NCBI RefSeq assembly: GCF_018325905.1
Contig: NZ_AP021901.1
Coordinates: 310,001-374,000 of the forward strand
Direction: 5' to 3'
Length of the DNA: 64,000 nt
Source of the DNA: Pseudomonas sp. St316
GTDB taxonomy: Bacteria > Pseudomonadota > Gammaproteobacteria > Pseudomonadales > Pseudomonadaceae
Shown: in pieces, positions 17,210-25,037 of the stretch
How the letters are laid out: each line of letters opens with the position of its first letter
Position numbering within the stretch: position 1 is the first letter of the stretch
Notes under the pieces: model-generated
What the model was told of the DNA's origin: nothing
The model's database searches: none
What the model saw: the letters and a program-made list of their open reading frames with translations, nothing else
Position numbers and translations under genes: made by a program

Positions 17210-17989
17210 ATGCGACGTTTGAGTAGTTGGGTTGTGGGATTGGCCTTTGTAACGTGCGGCGTCCAGGCGCAAACGCCTGCGGCAGATGATCCATTGCTCG
17301 GCAGCAACGTCGCGGCCAGTGCATCGGGCGGCAACGAGGCGCGTGGGGTGCTTCGGGCGCGGGACCAGGCGGTGCTGGCCAGCGAGTTGGCCGGGCGCAT
17401 CGTCGAGTTGCCCTTCAGCGAGGGCGAGTCGTTCAAGAAGGGCGATACCCTGGCGCGTTTCGATTGCTCGGCGTACCAGGCCCAGCTCAACGCGGCCCAG
17501 GCGGCCAGCCGTGGCGCCAGTGAAGAGTTGGCCCATAACCGGCAACTGGCGGAGTTGAAGTCGGTCGGGCGTTTCGAAGTGTCGCGGGCCGAGGCGCGGG
17601 TCAGCGAGGCGCAGGCGCAGTCCCAGGTCTACCAGGTGCAGGTCAAGCGTTGCAGTGTGGTCGCACCGTTCGACGGGCAGGTGGTGGCGCGCAAGGTCCA
17701 GCGTTATGAAAGTGTGGCGGCCGGCGCACCGTTGCTGGATGTGGTCGACAACCGCTCCCTGGAAATCCATCTGCTGGTGCCTTCGCGCTGGATGGACCGG
17801 CTCAAGCCCGGCCAGCCGTTCACCTTTATCCCCGATGAAACCGGCAAGCCGTTGCAGGCGACGGTCAAGCGCCTGGGCGCGCGCATCGATGAGGGCAGCC
17901 AGACCCTGCTACTGGTGGCGAGTGTGCCGGATGCCAGCGGCTTGCTGTCCGGCATGAGTGGCACGGCGCGTTTTGCGGAGCCCAAGTGA
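17210..17989 (+). CDS. Periplasmic adaptor (RND/HlyD-type membrane-fusion protein), first gene of the export locus
   Basis: A 259-aa secreted protein with a signal peptide (cleavage after GVQA, about residue 23). The two halves of a lipoyl domain (VLASELAGRIVELPFSEGESF and CSVVAPFDGQVVARKVQRYE) flank a short alpha-hairpin, and a beta-barrel follows (VDNRSLEIHLLVPSRW). It is shorter than RND adaptors (about 370 aa) and lacks a lipobox, so it is a minimal adaptor. The ribosome site AGGGAG lies 9 bases before ATG. Its TGA overlaps the GTG start of the next gene, showing co-translation with the GAF-HlyD protein. Confidence 0.85.
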   Translation: MRRLSSWVVGLAFVTCGVQAQTPAADDPLLGSNVAASASGGNEARGVLRARDQAVLASELAGRIVELPFSEGESFKKGDTLARFDCSAYQAQLNAAQAASRGASEELAHNRQLAELKSVGRFEVSRAEARVSEAQAQSQVYQVQVKRCSVVAPFDGQVVARKVQRYESVAAGAPLLDVVDNRSLEIHLLVPSRWMDRLKPGQPFTFIPDETGKPLQATVKRLGARIDEGSQTLLLVASVPDASGLLSGMSGTARFAEPK

Positions 17990-19305
17990 ACGCGCCGATA
18001 TCGGGCAGCGCCGAGCAGGTGTTTGCCCGTTTTCTCGACCTTGAGCGCCAGACGCGGGCTGCCCGCACCCCGGCGCAATTGAGCTACAGCCTGGTCAATG
18101 ACGGCCAGGCGCTGTTCGGGTTTCGCCATGCCGCGCTCTTGATTGCCGGCAAGGTGCAGGCGGTGACTGGCGTCAGCGCCGTGGAGCCTAATGCGCCGTT
18201 CGTGGCGTTCGTCGAGCAGGCGGTGGCCCAGTTGTTCAAACAAGGGCTGCTCAATCAGGCCCGGGTGATCGCCGCTGACGGGGTCAGTGAATCCATCCGG
18301 GCGGACTGGCGCAGTTTGTCGGCGGGGCAGGTGTTCTGGCTGCCGTTGGTCGATCATCAAGGCCAGGTGTTCGGGGGGTTGTGGCTGGCCCGTGATTTGC
18401 CGTGGACCCCGTCTGAACAAGTGCTGTTGTCGCAGTTGGGCGATACCTACAGCCATGCCTGGCTGGCCCTGCAACCGCGCAAGCCGTGGCGCCTGCGCTG
18501 GACGCGCAAACGGCAGGTGGCGCTGGCCGCCATGCTGTTGCTGGGCTTGCTGATTCCGGTCCGCCAATCGGTACTGGCCCCGGCCGAAGTGGTGCCGCTG
18601 GGCGGGCAAGTGGTGGCGGCACCGTTGGACGGCGTCATTGCCGAGTTCATGGTCAAGCCCAACCAGGCCGTGAAGAATGGCGACCTGTTGCTGCGTTTCG
18701 AAAGCACCAGCCTCAAGGCTCAGGCCGATGTGGCCGAGCGCGCGTTGGGCGTGGCCGAAGCGGAGCTCAAGGCCAACTCCCAGCGCTCGTTCGCCGATGC
18801 GGAGTCGAGCTCCAAGGTTGACCTGCTGGCCGCCCGCGTCGAACAGAAACGTGCCGAGCGTAACTATGCGATGGAGCTGCTCAAGCGCAGCGAGGTGCGT
18901 GCCGAGCGGGACGGTATTGCGGTGTTTGCCGATGCCGAGCGCTGGCTCGGCAAGCCGGTGCAGACCGGCGAGCGGCTGATGGAAATTGCCGATCCGAACC
19001 AGGCTGAGTTGCGTATCGAGCTGGCGGTGGGCGACGCGATCGCCCTGGAGCCCGGCGCACAAGTGGCGCTGTTTCTTGACAGCGACCCATTGCAGCGGCA
19101 TCTGGCCTGGCTCGAACGTTCGGCCTATGAAGCGCAGCCCACGGCGGCCGGGCAATTGGCCTATCGGCTGGACGCGCGCTTCGATGCCACGGCGCCGCGC
19201 ATCGGCCTGCGAGGCACGGCAAAGGTCTTTGGCGAGCGCGCCCCATTGGCACTGTACCTGTTGCGCCGGCCACTGGCCGGGCTGCGCCAGAGCGTAGGCC
19301 TGTAG
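17986..19305 (+). CDS. GAF-like domain / HlyD-family membrane-fusion protein
   Basis: A 439-aa protein. Residues about 5-165 are predicted cytoplasmic and GAF-like (LSYSLVNDGQALFGFRHAALLI ... VFGGLWLARDLPWTPSEQVLLSQLG). One transmembrane helix follows (QVALAAMLLLGLLIPV, about 180-196), then a periplasmic lipoyl/hairpin/beta-barrel HlyD region (VVAAPLDGVIAEFMVKPNQAVKNGDLLLRF ... VRAERDGIAVFADAERWLGKPV). A GAF sensor attached to an adaptor is unusual and suggests cytoplasmic gating of export. The start is GTG at 17986, overlapping the previous gene by four bases; the M50 gene starts one base after its stop. Confidence 0.8.
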   Translation: MNAPISGSAEQVFARFLDLERQTRAARTPAQLSYSLVNDGQALFGFRHAALLIAGKVQAVTGVSAVEPNAPFVAFVEQAVAQLFKQGLLNQARVIAADGVSESIRADWRSLSAGQVFWLPLVDHQGQVFGGLWLARDLPWTPSEQVLLSQLGDTYSHAWLALQPRKPWRLRWTRKRQVALAAMLLLGLLIPVRQSVLAPAEVVPLGGQVVAAPLDGVIAEFMVKPNQAVKNGDLLLRFESTSLKAQADVAERALGVAEAELKANSQRSFADAESSSKVDLLAARVEQKRAERNYAMELLKRSEVRAERDGIAVFADAERWLGKPVQTGERLMEIADPNQAELRIELAVGDAIALEPGAQVALFLDSDPLQRHLAWLERSAYEAQPTAAGQLAYRLDARFDATAPRIGLRGTAKVFGERAPLALYLLRRPLAGLRQSVGL

Positions 19306-19306
19306 C

Positions 19307-21403
19307 ATGAACCTGCCGAGCCTGCGGCCCGATTTGCAGTTGTCCCCGGCGGCTCCAGACCCTGACGGTTCGCCGCAATGGACCCTGGCCGACCCGGTGC
19401 GCGGGCGCTATTTCAAGCTGGGTGCGGCGGCGATGCGCATGCTGCGTCATTGGTCCCTGGGCGACCCGGAACGGGTGCTGCAAGCGGCGAACCGTGAGCC
19501 GGGCCTGCCCCTCAATGGTGAGTCGCTGGAGCAGTTGCTGGGTTTTCTGCGTGGCCACGATCTGATCAGCGCGATGGACCCGCAACAGCGCGCCAGCTAC
19601 TCATTCAAGACGGCGGCCCGGCGCCAGAGCCTGTGGCAAATACTGCTGCACCAATACCTGTTTTTCCGCATTCCGCTGTGGCGCCCGGACGCCTTCCTCA
19701 ACCGCGCCTGGCCCTGGCTGGCACGGTTAGGTCCCAAGCTCTTGCGCTATGGGCTGCCGTTGACCCTGGGGCTCGGTATTTTCCTGGTGTCACGGGATTG
19801 GCAGCGGTTCCTGGCGACGTTTCCGCACCTGTTCAGCCTGGGCGGTGCGCTGGCGTTCGGGGTGGCGTTGTTTTTCGCCAAGCTGTGCCATGAGTTCGGC
19901 CATGCCTTCATGGCCAAGCGCGCCGGTTGTCGGGTGCAGAGCATGGGTGTGGCGTTCATGGTGCTGTTGCCGATGTTCTATACCGATGTCAGTGATGCTT
20001 GGCGGATCAACGACCGACGGGCGCGGTTGCTGATCGGCGCCGGTGGCGTATTGGCAGAATTGCTGCTGGCCTGCGTCGCCCTGCTGGCCTGGTCGCTGTT
20101 ACCCGACGGGCCGGCGCGCACTGCCGCGTTCATGCTGGCCAGCGCCACCTGGATCACCACGCTGATCATCAACCTGAATCCTTTCATGCGCTTTGACGGG
20201 TATTTCCTGCTCAGTGATTTCTGGGCGGTGGATAACCTTCAAGGCCGTGCGTTCGCCCTGTGTCGCTGGCGCCTGCGCGAAGCCTTGTTCGGCTATGGCT
20301 TGGCGGCCCCGGAGCCCTGGTCGCCGAAGATGCGCCGTCGCTTGCTCGTCTGGGGATATGGCTCGTGGTTGTGGCGCGCGGCGTTGTTTTTCGGTATTGC
20401 CCTGGCGGTCTATCACCTGTTCTTCAAGGTGCTGGGCATTTTCCTGATGATGGTGGAATTGGTCTGGTTCATCTTTATGCCCATCGTGAATGAGTGGCGG
20501 CAATGGTGGAGTCGCCGTGAACAGGCCCACGGTCCGCGGGTGCTGCTGAGCGGCCTGGTCTTGCTGGCGTTGGTGCTGGCGTTGCTGCTGCCCTGGCGCA
20601 GCGCCGTGGAAGTGCCGGCGATGCTGGAGGCCGGTCGTGCCAGTGCGTTGTATGCGCCGGTGGCGGCACGGGTCAAGCAAGTGAATGTGCACGACGGCCA
20701 GACCGTGGCCCAAGGCGACGTCCTGGTTGAACTGGAGTCGCCGGACATGGCGTCGCGCCTGGTCATCGTGCGCCGGGAAATCGAGATCCAGCAGTTGCAG
20801 ATGCGTCGTCAGGCCGGGCGCAGCGAGACCGCCGCCGATGCTGGCATCATTGAACAGCAGTTGGCCGAGGCGGTGGCGGAATACCGCGGCCTGGTCGCCC
20901 AGCGGGAACGCCTGTTGCTGCGCGCGCCCCATGCCGGCCAGGTGCGCGACCTGCTGCCGCAACTGTCGGTGGGGCGTTGGCTATCGCCAACGCAGCCGCT
21001 GGCGCGAGTGGTGCAGACCGATTCTCGCCTGCGTGGGTACCTGACCGAGGCCGAGCTGTGGCGGGTCAGTGCCGGTGCCACGGGCCGGTTCATTGCCGAC
21101 GATCCGATGCACCCTTCGATTGCCGTGCAACTGAATGAGATCGACACCAACGGCGTGGCCTGGGTCGAGCAACAGGCGCTGACTTCCGATCACCACGGGC
21201 CGATCGCGGTGCGCCGTGATTCGCAGCAGCGGGCCGAACCGGTGCAGGCGCAGTACGGCGTGCGCTTGAGTGCGATCGAGGACGGGGCTGCGCCGCTGCA
21301 ACCGCTGCGTGGCGTGGTGGTGCTGCAGGGGCGGGGGGAGTCGGTACTGGGAGCGGCTTGGCGCCGGTTGGCGGCGCTGGGTGTGAGGGAAAGCGGATTT
21401 TAA
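19307..21403 (+). CDS. M50 (site-2) zinc metalloprotease membrane protein with PqqD/RRE-like N-terminus and HlyD-like C-terminus
   Basis: A 698-aa multidomain membrane protein. Residues about 5-95 resemble a PqqD/RiPP-recognition domain (LRPDLQLSP ... RGRYFKLGAAAMRMLRHW ... LEQLLGFLRGHDLI). Residues about 130-430 hold six to eight transmembrane helices with the zinc motif HEFGH at 195-199 and the second M50 motif N291-P-F-M-R-F-D297-G. After a last helix (about 415-432) a periplasmic lipoyl/hairpin segment follows (ALYAPVAARVKQVNVHDGQTVAQGD). It belongs to the peptide zinc metalloprotease (YydH-like) group. It probably cleaves or handles a membrane-inserted or exported peptide together with the adaptor proteins encoded just before it. 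Confidence 0.85.
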   Translation: MNLPSLRPDLQLSPAAPDPDGSPQWTLADPVRGRYFKLGAAAMRMLRHWSLGDPERVLQAANREPGLPLNGESLEQLLGFLRGHDLISAMDPQQRASYSFKTAARRQSLWQILLHQYLFFRIPLWRPDAFLNRAWPWLARLGPKLLRYGLPLTLGLGIFLVSRDWQRFLATFPHLFSLGGALAFGVALFFAKLCHEFGHAFMAKRAGCRVQSMGVAFMVLLPMFYTDVSDAWRINDRRARLLIGAGGVLAELLLACVALLAWSLLPDGPARTAAFMLASATWITTLIINLNPFMRFDGYFLLSDFWAVDNLQGRAFALCRWRLREALFGYGLAAPEPWSPKMRRRLLVWGYGSWLWRAALFFGIALAVYHLFFKVLGIFLMMVELVWFIFMPIVNEWRQWWSRREQAHGPRVLLSGLVLLALVLALLLPWRSAVEVPAMLEAGRASALYAPVAARVKQVNVHDGQTVAQGDVLVELESPDMASRLVIVRREIEIQQLQMRRQAGRSETAADAGIIEQQLAEAVAEYRGLVAQRERLLLRAPHAGQVRDLLPQLSVGRWLSPTQPLARVVQTDSRLRGYLTEAELWRVSAGATGRFIADDPMHPSIAVQLNEIDTNGVAWVEQQALTSDHHGPIAVRRDSQQRAEPVQAQYGVRLSAIEDGAAPLQPLRGVVVLQGRGESVLGAAWRRLAALGVRESGF

Positions 21404-21412
21404 GGAGCGAAC

Positions 21413-21904
21413 ATGGATTCAGTGGCGGCAGAAGGCTTGGTGGTGCGGCCATCGCGGGTCAGCGATGGTCCGTTCCTGCAGAGCCTTTACCAGGCGGCGC
21501 GTCCGGATCTGCAATGGATCGACGGTGAGCACGAGCAGGTGCAACAGGTAATCGCCCAGCAGTTCCAGGTGCAAGAGCAGGGGCTGGGGGAGAACTTTCC
21601 CAATGCCATGCATTACGTGGTGGAAAAGCTCGGCACCGCCATCGGCGCCCTGAGCACGGATTTCGGGCCGAATGAAATCCGCGTGCTGTACCTGGCCTTC
21701 ATCCCCCAGGCCCGCGGGCAGGGTTATGGCCGGACGGTGTTGCAAGGGGTGCAGAAAGCCGCACAGCAGATTCGCTGCCCGGTGGCGACCGTGGTCTGGG
21801 CCAGCAACCCCCACGCACGGCGGCACTACCTGGCGCTGGGGTTCGAAGTGCAAGAACGCAACCCGGCGGCTGAGCGGTTGGTGTGGTACCCGAAAGGCGA
21901 TTGA
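21413..21904 (+). CDS. GNAT-family N-acetyltransferase
   Basis: A 163-aa cytoplasmic acetyltransferase. The acetyl-CoA loop is visible as LAFIPQARGQGYGRTVLQGV, followed by ATVVWASNPHARRHYLALGFEVQERN, the usual GNAT end. ATG at 21413 follows AAGGAGCG, nine bases after the M50 stop, so it is part of the same operon. It may modify a cargo protein of the locus; the acceptor is not evident. Confidence 0.85.
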   Translation: MDSVAAEGLVVRPSRVSDGPFLQSLYQAARPDLQWIDGEHEQVQQVIAQQFQVQEQGLGENFPNAMHYVVEKLGTAIGALSTDFGPNEIRVLYLAFIPQARGQGYGRTVLQGVQKAAQQIRCPVATVVWASNPHARRHYLALGFEVQERNPAAERLVWYPKGD

Positions 21905-21920
21905 GGGTCTTGTGAGCTTG

Positions 21921-22006
21921 TTGGAGCGGGCATGCTCACGAACGCACTGGGTCAAAAGGCATTGATTCGACTGACCCAACGCTTTCGCGAGCAGGCTCGT
22001 TCCCAA
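21921..22006. repeat. Degenerate REP doublet
   Basis: Diverged inverted arms (TTGGAGCGGGCATGCTC and GAGCAGGCTCGTTCCCA) with inner arms CTGGGTCA/TGACCCA, between the converging GNAT and tail-collar genes. Confidence 0.7.
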
Positions 22007-22036
22007 TGGGGCGGGCCACGGCCCTGCGGCGGGTGA

Positions 22037-22624
22037 TCAGTTGCGGGACGGGAAGAGACCGTTCAAAGCGATGCTGAAATTGATCGCCAGGAACGGGTTC
22101 ATGATCGCCATCGGCAGGCCATTGCCCGTCGGGGACACCGTTCCACTAACCGTCGTTGTCACGCCTTTGAGCGGCACTGGCGAGGCGCCGACCTGGTCGG
22201 AATAGATATTCGCCGCACCTGGCCCGGTGCCCGAGGTGCCGATGAACGAGTTGGTGGCCGTGGGTGTATTCGCCGGATTGCTGGCCGGGTTCGCCAGTTG
22301 CAGGGTGGTCGAGGCAGTGATACCGGCGAGGGCGTGAGTGTGGTTGGGCAGGTTGTTCAGGGTTGCGGTGACGTTTTCGGTGCCCGCAACCTCGCCGATG
22401 ACGCGCGGGGTCAGGCCCAGGCCGTTGCCCTGGCCCATCGGCAGGCGGCCTTGCAGATCGGGGAGCGTGAAGTTGGTCGTGCCATTGCCTCCGTAGTAGG
22501 TGCCGAGCAGTGAGAACAACGCCTGGTATTGCGAGACGGCGAGTGTCTGTCCATTGCACAGCGCCCAGCCATTGGGTGCGAAGTTAAAGGCAAAAGACTG
22601 GATAGTGCCCATGAATACTTCCAT
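22037..22624 (-). CDS. Phage tail-collar domain protein (MdpB-like), copy 1
   Basis: A 195-aa protein starting MEVFMGTIQSFAFNFAPNGWALCNGQ, the tail-collar fold start found in microcystin-dependent MdpB-type proteins, with LPDLQGRLPMGQGNG and the LNNLPNHTHAL motif. The C-terminal half (TATNSFIGTSGTGPGAANIY ... MNPFLAINFSIAL) is the trimeric fibre-like part. No signal peptide is seen. GAGGAAT precedes the ATG. It is 195 aa like copy 2 (23250-23837), and the middle segments are almost identical in DNA. No phage genes surround it, so it is not a prophage remnant. Confidence 0.85.
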   Translation of the reverse strand: MEVFMGTIQSFAFNFAPNGWALCNGQTLAVSQYQALFSLLGTYYGGNGTTNFTLPDLQGRLPMGQGNGLGLTPRVIGEVAGTENVTATLNNLPNHTHALAGITASTTLQLANPASNPANTPTATNSFIGTSGTGPGAANIYSDQVGASPVPLKGVTTTVSGTVSPTGNGLPMAIMNPFLAINFSIALNGLFPSRN

Positions 22625-22785
22625 AAATTCCTCATCCCTCAGGTTATTGGTCTGGTGTCGCCAGAGAAGAAGATTGCGTTCGGCCCGATTCCCTATTCCC
22701 TGGCCTGATCACGCACGGCTGAGCGGTTGCGGCATTCTGCCGGGCGAGATCTTTGGGGCGGTGGTCTCCGATTGATGTGTCTATG

Positions 22786-22869
22786 GGGTGAGCCTGCTCG
22801 CGAACGCAGTGGGGTCAGTTGTCGTCATGTTGGATGTGCTACCGCCTTCGCGAGCAGGCTCGCACAGGG
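22786..22869. repeat. Degenerate REP doublet
   Basis: Inverted arms TGAGCCTGCTCGCGAACG and CGCGAGCAGGCTCGCA, between tail-collar copy 1 and the small protein gene on the minus strand. It could separate transcription within this group. Confidence 0.7.
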
Positions 22870-22892
22870 GCTGGCGGTAGCAGCTCCACTCG

Positions 22893-23204
22893 CTAATTGA
22901 ACGCGATGTAGAAATAGCCAATCGTGGGGTCCCGTCCCATCGGCGGGATCCGTGACACGAACACGCCTTCGAGCCTGCCCAGTTCGGGCACGTCCAGCGC
23001 ACACAGGCCATCGACGAACTCGGTGGCCTGCAAGCTGTTGAGCTCCACGCTGAACGGCATGCGCTCGGTGTTCGGCAGCTTGGCCCTGGGCGTCTCCTCG
23101 AGGGTCTCGACCCGTATGGGCAGGCAACTGCCGTCGGGCAGGGTCAGGCTGCTGGTCTGGCCCAGCAACGATTGGAAATGGTGGCTATGAACCGCTTGCA
23201 GCAT
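22893..23204 (-). CDS. Small DUF6916-like protein
   Basis: A 103-aa protein. It begins MLQAVHSHHFQSLLGQTSSL, contains PFSVELNSLQATEFVDGLCALDVPELG and ends GRDPTIGYFYIAFN. I recall this pattern, with a GRDP.GYF.I.FN end, as DUF6916, found beside tail-collar genes; function unknown. The mix of beta-rich segments suggests a compact folded protein. GGAG lies seven bases before the ATG. It is 45 bp after tail-collar copy 2 and probably in the same transcript. Confidence 0.7.
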   Translation of the reverse strand: MLQAVHSHHFQSLLGQTSSLTLPDGSCLPIRVETLEETPRAKLPNTERMPFSVELNSLQATEFVDGLCALDVPELGRLEGVFVSRIPPMGRDPTIGYFYIAFN

Positions 23205-23249
23205 GTTGATACTCCAACGGACCCGAGGGCCGGGCCCTGCGGTGGGTCA

Positions 23250-23837
23250 TCAGTTACGGGACGGGAAGTAACCTTGAAGGGCGATGCTGAAGTTGATCGC
23301 CAGGAACGGGTTCATGATTGCCATCGGCGTGCTGCCGCCTGTGGGCGAGACCGTGCCGCTGACCGTCGTTGTCACGCCTTTGAGTGGCACCGGCGAGGCG
23401 CCGACCTGATCGGAATAAATATTCGCCGCACCTGGTCCGGTGCCCGAGGTGCCGATGAACGAGTTGGTGGCCGTGGGTGTATTCGCCGGATTGCTGGCCG
23501 GGTTCGCCAGTTGCAGGGTGGTCGAGGCGGTGATGCCAGTGAGGGTGTGGGTGTGGTTGGGCAGGTTATTCAGTGTCGCGCTGACGTTTTCGGTGCCGGA
23601 AACCTCGCCGATGACGCGTGGGCTCAGGCCCGGGCCGTTGCCTTGCCCTATGGGCATGCGCCCTTGCAGGTTGGGCAACATGAAGTTGGTTTGGCCGTTG
23701 CCCCCGTAGGTCACGCCGATCAGGGCGAAAAGGGTCTGGTACTGGGCAAGGCTGAGCGTTTGCCCCTGGCATAGAGCCCAATCCCTGGGCGCGAAATTGA
23801 AGGCAAATGCTTGAATGGTTCCGATGAATACTTCCAT
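23250..23837 (-). CDS. Phage tail-collar domain protein (MdpB-like), copy 2
   Basis: A 195-aa paralogue of the gene at 22037-22624. It starts MEVFIGTIQAFAFNFAPRDW at 23837, where GAGGAATCT precedes the ATG; a longer in-frame start at 23939 would add an unrelated extension. The collar motifs LPNLQGRMPIGQGNG and LNNLPNHTHTL are present, and it ends ALQGYFPSRN (copy 1: ALNGLFPSRN). The first gene of the minus-strand group, it diverges from the sulfotransferase. The nearly unchanged middle segment against diverged ends points to gene conversion between the copies. Confidence 0.85.
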   Translation of the reverse strand: MEVFIGTIQAFAFNFAPRDWALCQGQTLSLAQYQTLFALIGVTYGGNGQTNFMLPNLQGRMPIGQGNGPGLSPRVIGEVSGTENVSATLNNLPNHTHTLTGITASTTLQLANPASNPANTPTATNSFIGTSGTGPGAANIYSDQVGASPVPLKGVTTTVSGTVSPTGGSTPMAIMNPFLAINFSIALQGYFPSRN

Positions 23838-24067
23838 AGATTCCTCATCCCTCAGGTGATTGCTCTGCTGTTGGGCGGGCAAGGTATGGGGGGAAAGGTC
23901 GATCAGCCCGACGCCTTCATTCCCTGGCCTGTCACGCACGGCTGAGCGTAGACCGGGATATCTGATTTTGCCGGGAGAGACGTCAGGAAAATTCTTCTGG
24001 ATCGGCTAAATCGATTCAGGTGTGGCGAGAGCCTGTACCGTCCATCTTTTTTACGGGATGAGGTCTA

Positions 24068-24079
24068 TTTGATATCAAA
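24068..24079. promoter_or_regulatory. Perfect 12-bp palindrome upstream of the sulfotransferase
   Basis: TTTGATATCAAA lies 58 bp before the sulfotransferase ATG in the 299-bp divergent gap between it and tail-collar copy 2. It could be an operator half-way between the two promoters, but a 12-bp palindrome can occur by chance. Confidence 0.3.
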
Positions 24080-24136
24080 GTACTACTATGCGGCGCTTGT
24101 TTCCTAAGCTACGCTTCGGACACAAAAGGACTACAA

Positions 24137-24985
24137 ATGGTGAAAGGATTGTCACAGTTTCACTTTATTTCCGGCTTGCCGCGCTCAGGCTCGACCCTGC
24201 TTTCTGCGATTCTGTTGCAGAACCCGCGCTTTCACGCCGGTATGACCAGCCCCGTCGGTTCGCTGTTCAGCAGTGTGCTGCAGCAGTGCAGCGCCGGCAG
24301 CGAGTTTGGCTCGGTGATCGACACCGACCTGCGCCGCCGCCTGTTGCGTGGGCTGTTCGACTCCTACTACGCCGACAAGGCCGACAAACCCGTCATCTTC
24401 GATACCAACCGCCAATGGTGCGCGCGCCTGCCGGCCCTGCAAGACCTGTTTCCCCAAGCCAAGACCATCGCCTGTGTACGCAATGTCGCCTGGGTGCTCG
24501 ACAGTCTGGAGCGGCTGTATCGCGCCAACCCCTTCGAGAACACCAAGCTGTTCATCGACGATGACGAGCGCAATACCGTCTACAGCCGTTGCGAAACCCT
24601 GGCCCAGCGCAACCGCTTGGTGGGGTTTGCCTGGACGGCGCTCAAGGAAGCCTATTACGGCGAGCACGCCGAGTCGCTGCTGATCGTCGATTACGACCTG
24701 CTGAGCCAGGCGCCCGAGCGGGTGATGCGGCTGGTCTACGAGTTCATCGGCGAGCCCTGGTTCGAACACGACTTCAATCACTTGACCTACGACGCACCGG
24801 CCTTCGACCAGGCCTTGGGCGTTGCCGGCCTGCACAAGGTCAAGCCCAAGGTCGCGCCGCAAACCCGGCGGACCCTGCTGCCGCCGGATCTGTTCGAAAA
24901 ATATGCCGAGTTGTCGTTCTGGCGCGATGGGGCTGCCAGCGCCGCCAATGTCATTCGTATGAAAACCGACGCCGCGATCAGTTGA
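24137..24985 (+). CDS. Sulfotransferase (first of two in the locus)
   Basis: A 282-aa sulfotransferase-fold protein. The 5'-phosphosulfate loop is FISGLPRSGSTLLSAIL near residues 9-25, and the 3'-phosphate site is IACVRNVAWVLDSLERL near 113-130. The ATG at 24137 has AAAGGA upstream. It is transcribed toward the giant repeat protein, but a terminator overlaps its stop codon. It would transfer sulfate from PAPS to a protein or glycan; given its position, the giant surface protein or the collar proteins are candidate acceptors (inference). Confidence 0.85.
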   Translation: MVKGLSQFHFISGLPRSGSTLLSAILLQNPRFHAGMTSPVGSLFSSVLQQCSAGSEFGSVIDTDLRRRLLRGLFDSYYADKADKPVIFDTNRQWCARLPALQDLFPQAKTIACVRNVAWVLDSLERLYRANPFENTKLFIDDDERNTVYSRCETLAQRNRLVGFAWTALKEAYYGEHAESLLIVDYDLLSQAPERVMRLVYEFIGEPWFEHDFNHLTYDAPAFDQALGVAGLHKVKPKVAPQTRRTLLPPDLFEKYAELSFWRDGAASAANVIRMKTDAAIS

Positions 24986-24998
24986 TCGCGGTTTTTTT
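24972..24998 (+). terminator. Rho-independent terminator overlapping the sulfotransferase stop
   Basis: CCGCGATCA-GT-TGATCGCGG is followed by seven Ts. The stop codon TGA (24983-24985) is inside the stem. Only 39 bp separate the T-tract from the start of the next gene. Confidence 0.85.
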
Positions 24999-25037
24999 CA
25001 TTTGCGTGTTCAAGCAGTTCGAGTCCAGGTGAACGTC

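Noticed and set aside
22037..23837. Prophage tail region
   Set aside because: Only the collar domain is present; no capsid, terminase, integrase, lysis genes or attachment sites are nearby, and the group lies among export genes.
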